A stretch of 64,000 bases of DNA from Timaviella obliquedivisa GSE-PSE-MK23-08B (GTDB taxonomy: Bacteria > Cyanobacteriota > Cyanobacteriia > Elainellales > Elainellaceae): the NCBI GenBank assembly GCA_019358855.1, contig JAHHII010000001.1, positions 496,001-560,000 of the forward strand. Reading direction: 5' to 3'. The position numbers and the translations under genes are program-made. Positions 1-8,913 of this stretch are shown one piece after another. Within the stretch, counting starts at the first letter, position 1; each line of letters begins with the position of its first letter. The notes below the pieces were generated by a model. It was not told the DNA's origin. It did no database searches and saw nothing but the letters and a program-made list of their open reading frames with translations.

Positions 1-1590
1 CCAGTTGCCGCTACCAGAATGACGGGCGATCGCAAAATCGCGCCAAGTCTCAGTGCTTTGCAATCGTAATGTTGCACCTGGTCGGTCTGCCTTGACCCAG
101 CCTTCCACCTGATAGAGTGTGTGTCCCTCACCTACAAATTCTTGGCTGATCCATGTGAGATTTGTAGCCTCGACCCGTAAACCGAGATCTCCATCGCGGC
201 TGGCTGTCGGATCGGCAAGCACTTGTCCGTCGCCATCAATCTGCCAAGCTGTGGGTTGGGAGGGTGTGATCCATTGTTCAAAATTACTGTTGATAAGGGA
301 GAGCGATTGCGCATCAGAACGGCTGAGTTGCGTTAAAACATTCTGTGTGATTTGAGAAACTGGGCTGTCCGGATCTTGCAATCCCCTTGCCCATTCGATC
401 GTGCCTGCGGTGAAAACAGTACCTTTATTTCGATAAATCCCCATCGTTGCCATGCCTGCCTGCCCTAGACCCCTACCCCAATCTTTCAGTGCGGCAAAGG
501 CAAGAACAATAAGGTTTCGGGGAGTACCGTTTGCTCCTGTAACCATTGGGATGCCTTGAATTTCACGGAACTGCGCCGCGTCGGTTTCGTAGCCAATAAT
601 ATTGTCATCTGCACCAAATCTGTCATCGTAGGCGAGTCCCGTCCCGTCAAAAACCCAATGCTGCGGGAACCGAACTCGATAGTCTACAGCGGGACGATCG
701 CCATTTTCACCACTCCAAAAGGCTCCGTGGGCAAAACTCATGCCTGTCATTTGTTCTTCGGGACGGTTGACAGGTTGCTCGCGCCATCGAACTGTTGTAC
801 GGCTGCGATCGCTCACGGGGTCTTGGTTGGCATCGTGGTAACAAACCAGGGTGCGATTTCGTTGTTCTAGCCGTGCTTGCCACCAACAAAGATTGGCACC
901 AAAGAAAGCAACATTGCCGCCTTGAGCAATGAACGCTTCAACGCGATCGCGCATTTCTTTTGACCAGTATTCATCGTGTCCAATACTGAGAAAAAGTGAA
1001 TAATCATTTAACAACGCGGGTTCGTCATGCAAATCTACATTGGTGCAATAGTCTACAGCAAAACCGTTAGACTCGATCCACCGAACAAAGTGAACATCCC
1101 ACTGAACAAAGAAATTTGCTTCAGGATCAAGTGGGCGATCGAACGAAACTTTATTAGATTTAACTTGATCTTTAGAGTTATAGTTATAGAGGCTCTTACC
1201 GCCCCAGTTATTGTAGGCTTGATAAGTATTAACCGCTAACTGCAACAGAATTTTAGAATGATCGGAATGAGCAGATTTAACAATAAATAATACATTGGTA
1301 ATTGCTCCTAAACTGCTGATGAGCCGAGCAATATAAACGCCACTTTTCCAAGCATTCGGAATGGTAAATTGATAGGCAGGTGACCAATCACAACCCACTT
1401 CGTAAGCGTTGATCGGTGTGTCGTAGTCTTGGGCGATCGCGGTAGCCTGATGCATCAGAACTTCGGTTTCACCCTGGCGATAAATCTCAATGCGAAAGCG
1501 AAAGTGTCCAAGTTCAGTACGAACATGGAATGCTAAGGGGTCGCCAGGATAGACAGATATGGCAGATGCATAGGCTTCGATAGGGTTCAT
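1..1590 (-). CDS. N,N-dimethylformamidase beta-subunit-like protein, 3' end outside the window
   Basis: Reading the minus strand from the ATG at 1590, the frame stays open for 530 codons to the window edge, so the C terminus is missing. The signature around residues 204-209 (GHDEYW), followed by a stretch ending GGNVAFFGAN and a WW pair, is typical of the C-terminal domain of the large subunit of N,N-dimethylformamidase and its relatives (DUF6605). From about residue 430 the sequence changes to a beta-rich region (SNFEQW...TAWQ) resembling carbohydrate-binding modules. Known relatives hydrolyse formamides, but most bacterial homologues have no known substrate, so only the fold is supported. 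No signal peptide is visible. A 144-bp gap with the chlB terminator separates it from the gene upstream. Confidence 0.72.
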   Translation of the reverse strand, partial: MNPIEAYASAISVYPGDPLAFHVRTELGHFRFRIEIYRQGETEVLMHQATAIAQDYDTPINAYEVGCDWSPAYQFTIPNAWKSGVYIARLISSLGAITNVLFIVKSAHSDHSKILLQLAVNTYQAYNNWGGKSLYNYNSKDQVKSNKVSFDRPLDPEANFFVQWDVHFVRWIESNGFAVDYCTNVDLHDEPALLNDYSLFLSIGHDEYWSKEMRDRVEAFIAQGGNVAFFGANLCWWQARLEQRNRTLVCYHDANQDPVSDRSRTTVRWREQPVNRPEEQMTGMSFAHGAFWSGENGDRPAVDYRVRFPQHWVFDGTGLAYDDRFGADDNIIGYETDAAQFREIQGIPMVTGANGTPRNLIVLAFAALKDWGRGLGQAGMATMGIYRNKGTVFTAGTIEWARGLQDPDSPVSQITQNVLTQLSRSDAQSLSLINSNFEQWITPSQPTAWQIDGDGQVLADPTASRDGDLGLRVEATNLTWISQEFVGEGHTLYQVEGWVKADRPGATLRLQSTETWRDFAIARHSGSGNW

Positions 1591-1681
1591 GATTCTGTCC
1601 CTTAATTGCTCCTCATTATCCGAGGTCAAAAGTGGAAAAGTCAGTCCCCTAGCGGGTAATCTTTAATGTAGAATTTCTCTT

Positions 1682-1709
1682 AAAAAAAGAGGCACCCATT
1701 GGGTGCCCC
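1682..1709 (-). terminator. Rho-independent terminator of chlB
   Basis: The minus strand has a 7-bp GC-rich stem (GGCACCC with GGGTGCC, 3-base loop) followed after two bases by a run of seven T. It lies 26 bases beyond the chlB stop codon. Confidence 0.8.
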
Positions 1710-1734
1710 TCATCTCTATCAGACCTAAAAAATC

Positions 1735-3261
1735 TTAAGCTCCTACAGCTTCCTTAGCTGCATACAAAACCTCAGCGGTGATTTTCTCAACGCCTCGCTC
1801 ACGCGCAAACTTTTCAGTGTTGCGCTTTACCTTACCCCGGACAAAACCCGGAATTTTGTTCAGTTCAGCCAAACCATCTTTGCTCCAACCTAAGTCAGAG
1901 TCAGCCGAGATGCCTTTAGTAATGCCCTCTTTTGTATCGTGTCCACCAAAGATTTCTAGCAGATGATCTTCCATGCCGAGAGTAAAGGAGTTGTAGACTA
2001 AATCAGCAATTTGGTTAGTGCCCTCGTAACCCATGAATGGCTTGTAGCCAATGGGAAAGTTCTGGATGTGAATAGGGGCAGCAATTACGCCGCAAGGAAT
2101 GTCGAGACGCTTACCGACGTGGCGTTCCATTTGGGTGCCAAAGATAGCCGAGGGTTCTAAACGGGCGATCGCATCTCCAATTTCCCCGTTATCTTCGCTA
2201 ATCAATACATCATCACAATAGCCGCTCACCTGCTCTCTAAACCAGTCAGAATCATACTTGCAGTAGGTTCCAGCCAGCACCACCTTAATCCCCATTTCCC
2301 GCGCCAAAATCTTGGTCATTGCCGCCGCATGAGTATTATCGCCAAACACAACGGCTTTTTTGCCTGTCAGGTTTTGGCAGTCAATGGAGCGAGAAAACCA
2401 AGCAGCTTGTGAGACATATAAAGTCTGGTCGTTAATGTATTCTTCGTAATCTACTGCTGCGCCTTGCTCGTTCAAAACCTGCTGAATCTTGCGAATGCAG
2501 CGAGCAGTCTCGACCACGCCCATCGGGGTGATATCGACGTAGGGCGTATTGAACTGCTCTTGCAAGTATTGGGCAGTCGTCAAACCGAGTTCGCGGTAAG
2601 GGAGCAGGTTGAACCAGGCGCGAGACATATTTTTAATGTCGTAAACCGAAGCCCCTTCGGGAATGACCGCATTCACCTCAATGCCCAAAGCTGCCATTAA
2701 CCGCTTCAGTTCGGTGCAGTCATGATGATTGTGGAATGCCAGGGTGGAAATGCCGATGATATTAACCGAGGGCTTTTCGGTTTTGCCTTCAGGGAGTTCG
2801 CCGCGCTTGCGGGCTTTCTCGGTGTAGTAATGAACGACTTGTTGCAGAGTACGATCGGCAGCTTGCAACTCGTTGTAGCGGTAGTGGTTAACATCTGCCA
2901 ATATCACGTCGCCTTTGGATTCAACCTGGGCACGATTGACGAAGTTCTGCAAATCTTCTTGCAAAATGCTGGAGGTGCAGGTCGGGGTAAGCACAATTAA
3001 ATCAGGGTGTTCTTCGGCATCTTTGCGGGTGATGTTGTCCACCACTTTTTCTTGGGAACCGCGCGCCAGAACGTTGCGATCGACCACGCTAGTGGTAACA
3101 GGGGTGAAGTCCCGCTCGCGTTCTAGCATGGAGCGCATGACGTTGAAGTAGTCGTCACCTAAGGGCGCGTGCATGATGGCGTGGACGTTCTTAAAGGAGG
3201 TGGCAATGCGAAGGGTGCCAATGTGGGCAGGGCCAGCATACATCCAGTAAGCCAATTTCAT
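1735..3261 (-). CDS. chlB: Light-independent protochlorophyllide reductase subunit B (ChlB)
   Basis: ChlB pairs with ChlN to form the NB-protein of dark-operative protochlorophyllide oxidoreductase, which reduces ring D of protochlorophyllide with electrons from the ChlL iron-sulfur protein. The product is 508 residues, the usual ChlB length, starting [15 protein letters not shown]. The frame extends 22 codons upstream, but the conserved N terminus and a GGAG-like site before 3261 support this start. A PTCTSS motif near residue 95 carries a conserved Cys of the NB-protein cluster region, and the C-terminal DPOR-specific helix domain is present. chlN and chlL are not in the window. The gene is monocistronic here, with its own terminator. 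Confidence 0.97.
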   Translation of the reverse strand: MKLAYWMYAGPAHIGTLRIATSFKNVHAIMHAPLGDDYFNVMRSMLERERDFTPVTTSVVDRNVLARGSQEKVVDNITRKDAEEHPDLIVLTPTCTSSILQEDLQNFVNRAQVESKGDVILADVNHYRYNELQAADRTLQQVVHYYTEKARKRGELPEGKTEKPSVNIIGISTLAFHNHHDCTELKRLMAALGIEVNAVIPEGASVYDIKNMSRAWFNLLPYRELGLTTAQYLQEQFNTPYVDITPMGVVETARCIRKIQQVLNEQGAAVDYEEYINDQTLYVSQAAWFSRSIDCQNLTGKKAVVFGDNTHAAAMTKILAREMGIKVVLAGTYCKYDSDWFREQVSGYCDDVLISEDNGEIGDAIARLEPSAIFGTQMERHVGKRLDIPCGVIAAPIHIQNFPIGYKPFMGYEGTNQIADLVYNSFTLGMEDHLLEIFGGHDTKEGITKGISADSDLGWSKDGLAELNKIPGFVRGKVKRNTEKFARERGVEKITAEVLYAAKEAVGA

Positions 3262-3676
3262 AAAAACGATCTCCGTTATGCTGAGTTTAGGTGCGCCGAG
3301 CACGATTTGAAGAAGCGATGGCGGCAAGTTTGAGGCTGTTTCTGATTGTCTCAGAGATGGAGCGTTTGAAAATAGGGATGTAAAGGGAAAATGGAGAGGG
3401 GGCGATCGCTCTATTCCTTGCTGTGCAAGGCTTAGATGCTTGTTTGTGGTTGGCGATCGTTAAACAATTCTCAATAACTCTTAATGCGGTAAGCCAATCG
3501 AGGTTTGGGAATGCTCAATCAGTTGCTTCAGATTTGTGATTGATGGGGCGATCGTTTTCCATAGGACCAGTTTCATAGCAAACGCTTAAACGGTATATTA
3601 AGATTTTCAGCGATGCTTAAAGTTGCTCGGAGTTTTAGTAGGTTTTGATGATGGGAGAAATAGAGTGAGAGAGCCA
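3262..3676. other. Intergenic region between divergent chlB and the KAP gene
   Basis: About 415 bp without a supported gene. It must hold both divergent promoters, but I cannot place a clear -10/-35 pair. It contains HIP1-like GCGATCG sites and the left copy of the direct repeat at 3452-3479. The frame of the next gene is open from a TTG at 3623, but its ATG at 3677 is the better start. Confidence 0.6.
3452..3479 (+). repeat. Left copy of 28-bp direct repeat bracketing the accessory island
   Basis: Positions 3452-3479 match 6946-6973 at 26 of 28 bases in the same orientation. The two differences are T/C at offset 9 and C/T at offset 14. The shared core ends AATTCTCAATAACT. It lies about 200 bp before the first island gene. 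Confidence 0.75.
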
Positions 3677-5608
3677 ATGACTCAAGGCAATCAAATCAAT
3701 CATCATATAGAAGAATATCTAGACTATTACTGTGGATTATCTCATGCACCTGGTTTTGCCGTTCTACTGAAGGGACAATGGGGATCTGGTAAAACATGGT
3801 TTACCAACAGATATTGTGAAAGATTTCAAGAGAGTGAGCAGGAAGAGAATGAACAGCGATATTTTTATATAAGTCTTTATGGTGTTACTACTCTTTCTGA
3901 AATAGAAGATAAATTCTTTCAGTTACTGCACCCTATACGGTCATCAAAGGGAATGGCAATAACAGGAATAATTCTTAAAGGACTGCTAAAAGGTGCATTA
4001 AAAATCGACTTAACTGGCGACGGCAGAGATGATGGAACATGGAATATTCAAATTCCAGAAATTAATCTTCCGAAGCATTTAGAGAATGTCAATCAGAGTA
4101 TTTTAATTTTTGACGATTTAGAGCGTTGCAAAATAGACCTTGGCAGCCTATTAGGGTATATCAACTATTTTGTCGAGCATCAGGAATTAAAGGTAATTCT
4201 TATTGCTAACGAAGATGAATTATTCAAAAACATCAACTATCAAGTTATCAAAGAGAAGCTAATAGGTAGAACTTTCGGTGTGTCGCTTGACTTTGAAGGA
4301 GCATTGGAGAACTTCATTACTAGAACAAACGATTCAGGTGTCAAAACTTTTTTATCTGACAACACTAAGTTAATAAAAGATTTATATGACAAAGCTGAAT
4401 ATGGGAACCTAAGAACTCTGAGACAAATTATTTTAGAATTTGAGAGGATTTTTAAGACACTTCCAGATAGGGCAAAACGAAAAATAGAGCTTCTGCAAGA
4501 CTTGCTAAAATTACTAATAGTTTTTTCTATTGAGATTAAACAAGGAACAGTATATCCAAAAGACATTAGTAACTTGGACAAAAAATATCAGTCGAGTGAA
4601 GTATCTGACAGATCATCTAGTCTAACGATGAAAGGCAATGCCGAAGATCAAACTTCTCTACAGAGAATGTTGAGCGATAAATACACCATGCTCGACCTGT
4701 ATGAGCCATTCCCAAGTAAAGTTTGGTGGCAAATATTTTTTGATGAAGGCAGCATCAATACAAAGGAATTAGAGCAATCAGTACTAACCAGTAAATACTT
4801 TCAGGATGAAAATACACCTCATTGGGTTAGGTTATGGCATTTCCGAAATCTTGCAGACGAGGAATTTGGTTGTGTACTAAAAGAGGTTGAATCGGAATAT
4901 TCTGATAGAAAGTTTCTTGATCCTCAAGTGATCCAGCATGTTACTGGAATTTTTCTGACTCTGTCTGATATCGGGCTATATTTTAAAGATAAAAGAGACA
5001 TATTGTATGATTCAAAGCTTTATATTAACCAGATGAAAGAAAATGATCAGCTAGAGCCTCTACCTCAATATGTTCCTTTATCTGAAGCAATTGGATATAT
5101 GTCTGGGAGCTATCGTGGACTTGGATTTTATGGTAAGGAGCTTCAAGAGTTCAAAGAATTTAGCTCTTACCTTGATACAACTCGTGAGTCGGTGAGAATT
5201 GAGAGAATGCCAAGTGCTGGTCAAGATCTACTTGCCATCATGCAGAATGATGTCTGGAAGTTTCACAGCATAATTTGTCTCAGTGGCTCTGAAAATCAAG
5301 ATGCAACACAGAAATATTATGAAACGCCTATATTCAAATATATAGAACCAACTGATTTTATGGAAAAAATTTTACTTGCTAAGCATGAAGCCCAACGGCT
5401 TATTTTTTGGTCACTTGCCGAGCGGTACAAATATGATAGTACTAATGAAAAGTTAATTGAAGAATTGGAGTGGCTTAAATCTATTCGGAGCCTTTTGTAT
5501 AAAGAAGTGAGTCTAAAAGGAAATAGAGTCAGCGGATATAATCTAAAGTCACTAATCGGAGAGTACTTGGATAAGATAATTGAGAAGCTTCAGGTAAAAA
5601 GAGTATAA
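3677..5608 (+). CDS. KAP-family P-loop NTPase
   Basis: A 644-residue protein with a Walker A motif (GQWGSGKT, about residue 34) and a Walker B motif (ILIFDDLER, about residue 153), the hallmarks of KAP/STAND-like P-loop NTPases. The rest is a long alpha-helical C-terminal region with no recognised effector domain and no obvious transmembrane segments. KAP NTPases are patchily distributed and several antiphage systems use them, so a defence role is a reasonable inference. The gene is clearly more AT-rich than its neighbours and I see no HIP1 octamer in it, which suggests recent transfer. The start is the ATG at 3677, preceded by GAGAG; an upstream TTG at 3623 is possible. It is first in an island of toxin-like genes. 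Confidence 0.8.
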   Translation: MTQGNQINHHIEEYLDYYCGLSHAPGFAVLLKGQWGSGKTWFTNRYCERFQESEQEENEQRYFYISLYGVTTLSEIEDKFFQLLHPIRSSKGMAITGIILKGLLKGALKIDLTGDGRDDGTWNIQIPEINLPKHLENVNQSILIFDDLERCKIDLGSLLGYINYFVEHQELKVILIANEDELFKNINYQVIKEKLIGRTFGVSLDFEGALENFITRTNDSGVKTFLSDNTKLIKDLYDKAEYGNLRTLRQIILEFERIFKTLPDRAKRKIELLQDLLKLLIVFSIEIKQGTVYPKDISNLDKKYQSSEVSDRSSSLTMKGNAEDQTSLQRMLSDKYTMLDLYEPFPSKVWWQIFFDEGSINTKELEQSVLTSKYFQDENTPHWVRLWHFRNLADEEFGCVLKEVESEYSDRKFLDPQVIQHVTGIFLTLSDIGLYFKDKRDILYDSKLYINQMKENDQLEPLPQYVPLSEAIGYMSGSYRGLGFYGKELQEFKEFSSYLDTTRESVRIERMPSAGQDLLAIMQNDVWKFHSIICLSGSENQDATQKYYETPIFKYIEPTDFMEKILLAKHEAQRLIFWSLAERYKYDSTNEKLIEELEWLKSIRSLLYKEVSLKGNRVSGYNLKSLIGEYLDKIIEKLQVKRV

Positions 5609-5727
5609 ATACAAATCAATAAGTACTGATGTATATTCACGTTGTTCGTTCTAGCACCACAACATAGGTTCTAAGATGGATGACATACAGTGTAGGTTAA
5701 AATGGAGAAACTGGTAACACATTTCAA

Positions 5728-6201
5728 ATGAGTGAAACCGTCTACATAGAAACCAGTATGGTTGGTTACTTGACAGCCAGACCCAGCAATAACTTGATTC
5801 TCATGGCAAACTTGGAGGTTACGCAAGAATGGTGGGATAATCGCCGAGATCAATTTACTCTATATATCTCCCAAGTTGTTTTGGACGAGGTGGCGCGAGG
5901 CAATGCAGAAATAGCAAATAGGCGGCTTGAGATCCTGCGTGATTTTCCATTGCTCAAAGTCAACGAAAGCGTTCAAGGTTTAGCAACCCAGTTCCTCGCA
6001 AAAAGTAATCTTCCTGCTAAAGCTTTTGATGATGCGCTTCATATCGCTGTAGCTACGTTTTATGGACTGGACTATCTTTTAACTTGGAACTGTAAACATA
6101 TTGCCAACGCTCAAATTCAAAAGAAACTCGCACAAATCAGTACTGAAGCAGGATACGAGTTGCCGACGATTTGTACACCCTACGAACTAATGGGAGAGTA
6201 A
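5728..6201 (+). CDS. PIN-domain protein, VapC-like toxin candidate
   Basis: A 157-residue PIN-fold protein. Acidic residues expected at the metal site are visible: the N-terminal VYIETS (Glu in place of the common Asp), DEV near residue 53 and DDALH near residue 101, followed by a strand-plus-WN motif (LTWNCKH) typical of this cyanobacterial PIN subfamily. PIN toxins are Mg-dependent RNases cutting tRNA, rRNA or mRNA. The next gene starts 2 bp after this stop and encodes a small protein, so the pair looks like a toxin-antitoxin module with the toxin first. The exact RNA target cannot be read from the sequence. Confidence 0.78.
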   Translation: MSETVYIETSMVGYLTARPSNNLILMANLEVTQEWWDNRRDQFTLYISQVVLDEVARGNAEIANRRLEILRDFPLLKVNESVQGLATQFLAKSNLPAKAFDDALHIAVATFYGLDYLLTWNCKHIANAQIQKKLAQISTEAGYELPTICTPYELMGE

Positions 6202-6203
6202 CC

Positions 6204-6398
6204 ATGTGGAATGATGAAGTTCTCGAAGAGATTTATAAAATTCGAGAAGAACACGCTAAGTCTTTTAACTATGATTTGCAGGCAATCTGCGATGACCTTC
6301 GGAAAAAGCAAGCTACTAGCGGCAGAAAAATTATTTCCGCTCCGCTCAAGTTTCGCAGTCAGCCGCATAAAAAAAATGCTGGAACTGACCGTGTATGA
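6204..6398 (+). CDS. Small partner of the PIN protein, putative antitoxin
   Basis: A 64-residue protein starting MWNDEV at the ATG 2 bp after the PIN stop codon; the tight spacing suggests translational coupling. The N-terminal half (EEIYKIREEHAKSFNYDL) is helical and charged. The C-terminal part is basic and probably disordered, as in many antitoxins. I recognise it as a short protein that recurs beside PIN genes in cyanobacteria, but no DNA-binding motif is evident. The longer in-frame start at 6171 lies inside the PIN gene and is less likely. Confidence 0.65.
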   Translation: MWNDEVLEEIYKIREEHAKSFNYDLQAICDDLRKKQATSGRKIISAPLKFRSQPHKKNAGTDRV

Positions 6399-6561
6399 GG
6401 TAATCTTTCAGATACTAAGGTTACTAGCCGTAGATCAGTTCAATAGTTAGGACGATGAACTTTCAAGTCAGTCAGAACAGTGCAATGTGTTGGACTTGAA
6501 TTGGCGATCGCCTTACAAAAATGGATAAATCAGAAACTTGAAGCCTTAGGAGCAACATGAG

Positions 6562-6885
6562 ATGACTATTACCATTACCGCAATCAATCTGCCGATGGAA
6601 AAAATTGCTGAGTTTTGCGATCGCTGGCAAGTCATTGAGTTTGCCCTGTTTGGCTCTGTCCTACGCAATGACTTTCGCCCTGAAAGCGACATTGACGTGA
6701 TGGTGCAATTTCACCCAGAAGCCCATCCTACTTTCAAAAGCCTAGATCAGATGGAAGCAGAGTTAAGAAGCATTTTTCATAGAGACATTGACCTAATCAC
6801 CCGACAAGGTATTGAAACCAGTCGTAACTACTTACGTCGCCAAGAAATTCTTTCCTCCGCCCAAGTGATTTATGCAACGGGATAA
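6562..6885 (+). CDS. MNT-type minimal nucleotidyltransferase (MntA-like antitoxin)
   Basis: A 107-residue minimal nucleotidyltransferase with the catalytic GS-x10-DxD signature: GSVLRNDF followed by SDIDVMV, and a further Asp in RDIDLIT. In MntA/HepT systems this protein AMPylates a HEPN RNase toxin encoded directly downstream. Here the downstream partner is missing: an ATG inside this gene's 3' end at 6872 opens a frame that begins like such a partner but stops after 19 codons. The enzyme itself looks intact, so it is an orphan antitoxin or acts on another substrate. Confidence 0.85.
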   Translation: MTITITAINLPMEKIAEFCDRWQVIEFALFGSVLRNDFRPESDIDVMVQFHPEAHPTFKSLDQMEAELRSIFHRDIDLITRQGIETSRNYLRRQEILSSAQVIYATG

Positions 6886-6931
6886 GTTACAAATTCCGTC
6901 TGAAAGTTTAGGTATGATAAGCAATTGCTAG
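6872..6931 (+). pseudogene. Stub of a HEPN (HepT-like) gene start
   Basis: A frame overlapping the 3' end of the MNT gene starts MQRDKLQ at 6872 and ends at a TAG at 6929-6931 after 19 residues. HEPN partners of MNT proteins often start in this overlapping position with M-x-RD. The rest of the expected protein of about 110 residues, including the RX4-6H motif, is absent. This suggests 3' deletion, with the break point near the right-hand direct repeat at 6946. Confidence 0.5.
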
Positions 6932-6945
6932 TTTTAGAAAAAATG

Positions 6946-6973
6946 GGCGATCGCTAAATAATTCTCAATAACT
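6946..6973 (+). repeat. Right copy of 28-bp direct repeat bracketing the accessory island
   Basis: It matches 3452-3479 at 26 of 28 bases in the same orientation. It lies 15 bp after the stop of the HEPN stub, at the border between the accessory island and the chromatic-acclimation-like cluster. Confidence 0.75.
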
Positions 6974-7099
6974 ATGAGCTTTTTGCCAAAGAATCGTTGT
7001 CCAGCTTGATCTCAAAATTCTAGAGTTTCAGGAATTGAAGGAATCTACCAGAATCAGGCAAGATTAAATAGAGATCCTTCAATCTGTGCGATCGCCGAT

Positions 7100-8872
7100 A
7101 TGCCTAAGCGTTCCTCCCACAAATCTTCATCGCGCCGCAACTCGAAGCCTAGCCATTCACGGCAAATCAAAGACGAGCGATGGCAACAGCAACAATGGAT
7201 TGAATTGTTTTCAGAAGTCACATTTAAAATTCGGCAATCGCTACAGCTAAAAGAGATTTTGCGGGCAACTGTCACCGAAGTGCAACGGATTTTGCAAGCC
7301 GATCGCGTGCTGATTTACCAGGTTTTTGCTGATGGGACGGGCAAGGCAATTAGTGAAGCAGTTCTGCCAGAATATACTGCAATTCTGGACTTGCAGTTTC
7401 CTGAAGAAGTCTTTCCCCGAGAATATCAAAAGCTATACTCAGAAGGGCGAGTACGGGCGATCGCCAACGTCCATAGTCCGGCTGAGGGGTTAACCGATTG
7501 TTTGATCGAGTTTATCGACCAGTTTGAGATTAAAGCAAAGCTAATTGTTCCAATTCTACAAACCCCCCATACTCCGAGTGAAGTCCATCACCCAAAGCTG
7601 TGGGGCTTATTGATTGCCCACTATTGCGATCGCCCTCGGCGATGGGGCGAATTTGAGTTGCAGCTAATGCAACAACTGGCAAATCAAATTAGTATCGCTC
7701 TGGCTCAGGCACAACTGCTTGAACATTTGGAAGAAATGGTTGAAGTTCGTACCACTGAACTCAAAGACGTTAACCACAACTTGCAACAAGAAATTAATGA
7801 TCGGATGCAAGCAGAAGAAGCTTTGCGCCGTAGCGAGGAGCAGCTACGCCTAGTGACTAATGCCCTGCCCGTGCTGATTGCTTATGTCGATGATCATCAA
7901 CATTATCAGTTCAATAACCAAGCCTACGAAGATTGGCTCGGACAGTCGCCCACAGATATCTATGGCAGTCATCTTCAGGAGGTATGGGGCGCGGAATGCT
8001 ACCAGCGAATGCAAGTCCATGTGGAAGAGGCATTGGCTGGACGAGGGGTAACTTACGAAAATGAAATAGTCCTTAAAGACGATCGCCCTTGCTCAATCAG
8101 CATGACCTATATTCCCCACGTGAACGAGCAGAATACAGTCCAGGGATTTTTTGCGTTAGCAAGTGATATCAGCGATCGCAAAGCTATTGAACGAATGAAG
8201 GATGAATTTATCTCAGTCGTTAGCCACGAACTGCGCACGCCTCTGACCTCTCTTCACAGCGCTCTCAAAATTTTGACTACTGGGCGGCTGGGAACTCTTT
8301 CAACCGCTGGTCAGCAAATGCTAGAGATTGCTGATGATAACACTGAAAGATTAGTTCGTCTTGTTAACAATGTTCTGGACTTGCAGCGAATTGAAGCAGG
8401 CGAAGTTACTATGGAAAAACATGGCTGTAACGCCACCGAATTAATGGTGAAAGCAACTGAAGCAATGCAGCCAATGGCACAACAGCATGAAGTCAAATTT
8501 TCAACGCAACTCGCTAATATTCAACTCTGGGTAGACTCTGATTATATTGTCCAAGCGCTCACTAATTTACTCAGCAATGCCATTAAATTTTCACCTGAAG
8601 GTGGAACAGTTTGGTTAACAGTTGAGAGACACAAGGCTGAAGCACTGTTTCAGGTACGGGATCAAGGACAAGGAATTCCAACAAATAAGCTAGAAAGCAT
8701 CTTTGAGAGATTCCATCAGGTAGATTCTTCCGATTCGCGCAAAAAAGGGGGCACCGGATTAGGGTTGACAATCTGTCGTAAGATTATTGAACAGCATGAT
8801 GGCAAAATTTGGGCAGAAAGTGCGCTGGGACAGGGGAGCGTTTTTTCTTTCACTTTGCCAGTTCAAGGCTGA
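7100..8872 (+). CDS. rcaE: GAF-PAS sensor histidine kinase, RcaE-like
   Basis: A 590-residue soluble kinase. In order: basic N terminus, GAF domain (about 35-205), coiled coil (205-250), PAS (250-365), HisKA with SHELRTP (His376) and HATPase with N box NLLSNAIKFS and GTGLGL. In the GAF, Cys134 sits just before the strand leading into KLIVPIL, where cyanobacteriochromes bind their bilin, although the usual following His is Leu. The same layout (one GAF, one PAS, kinase) is found in RcaE of Fremyella, the green/red sensor of complementary chromatic acclimation. Two matching response regulators follow, then pcyA, which makes phycocyanobilin. I did not confirm the residues that tune RcaE colour. 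The symbol is by architecture and context. Confidence 0.72.
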   Translation: MPKRSSHKSSSRRNSKPSHSRQIKDERWQQQQWIELFSEVTFKIRQSLQLKEILRATVTEVQRILQADRVLIYQVFADGTGKAISEAVLPEYTAILDLQFPEEVFPREYQKLYSEGRVRAIANVHSPAEGLTDCLIEFIDQFEIKAKLIVPILQTPHTPSEVHHPKLWGLLIAHYCDRPRRWGEFELQLMQQLANQISIALAQAQLLEHLEEMVEVRTTELKDVNHNLQQEINDRMQAEEALRRSEEQLRLVTNALPVLIAYVDDHQHYQFNNQAYEDWLGQSPTDIYGSHLQEVWGAECYQRMQVHVEEALAGRGVTYENEIVLKDDRPCSISMTYIPHVNEQNTVQGFFALASDISDRKAIERMKDEFISVVSHELRTPLTSLHSALKILTTGRLGTLSTAGQQMLEIADDNTERLVRLVNNVLDLQRIEAGEVTMEKHGCNATELMVKATEAMQPMAQQHEVKFSTQLANIQLWVDSDYIVQALTNLLSNAIKFSPEGGTVWLTVERHKAEALFQVRDQGQGIPTNKLESIFERFHQVDSSDSRKKGGTGLGLTICRKIIEQHDGKIWAESALGQGSVFSFTLPVQG

Positions 8873-8913
8873 ATCCCAGGACTAATCTTAGATCCGACGA
8901 GAGATACAGCTTT

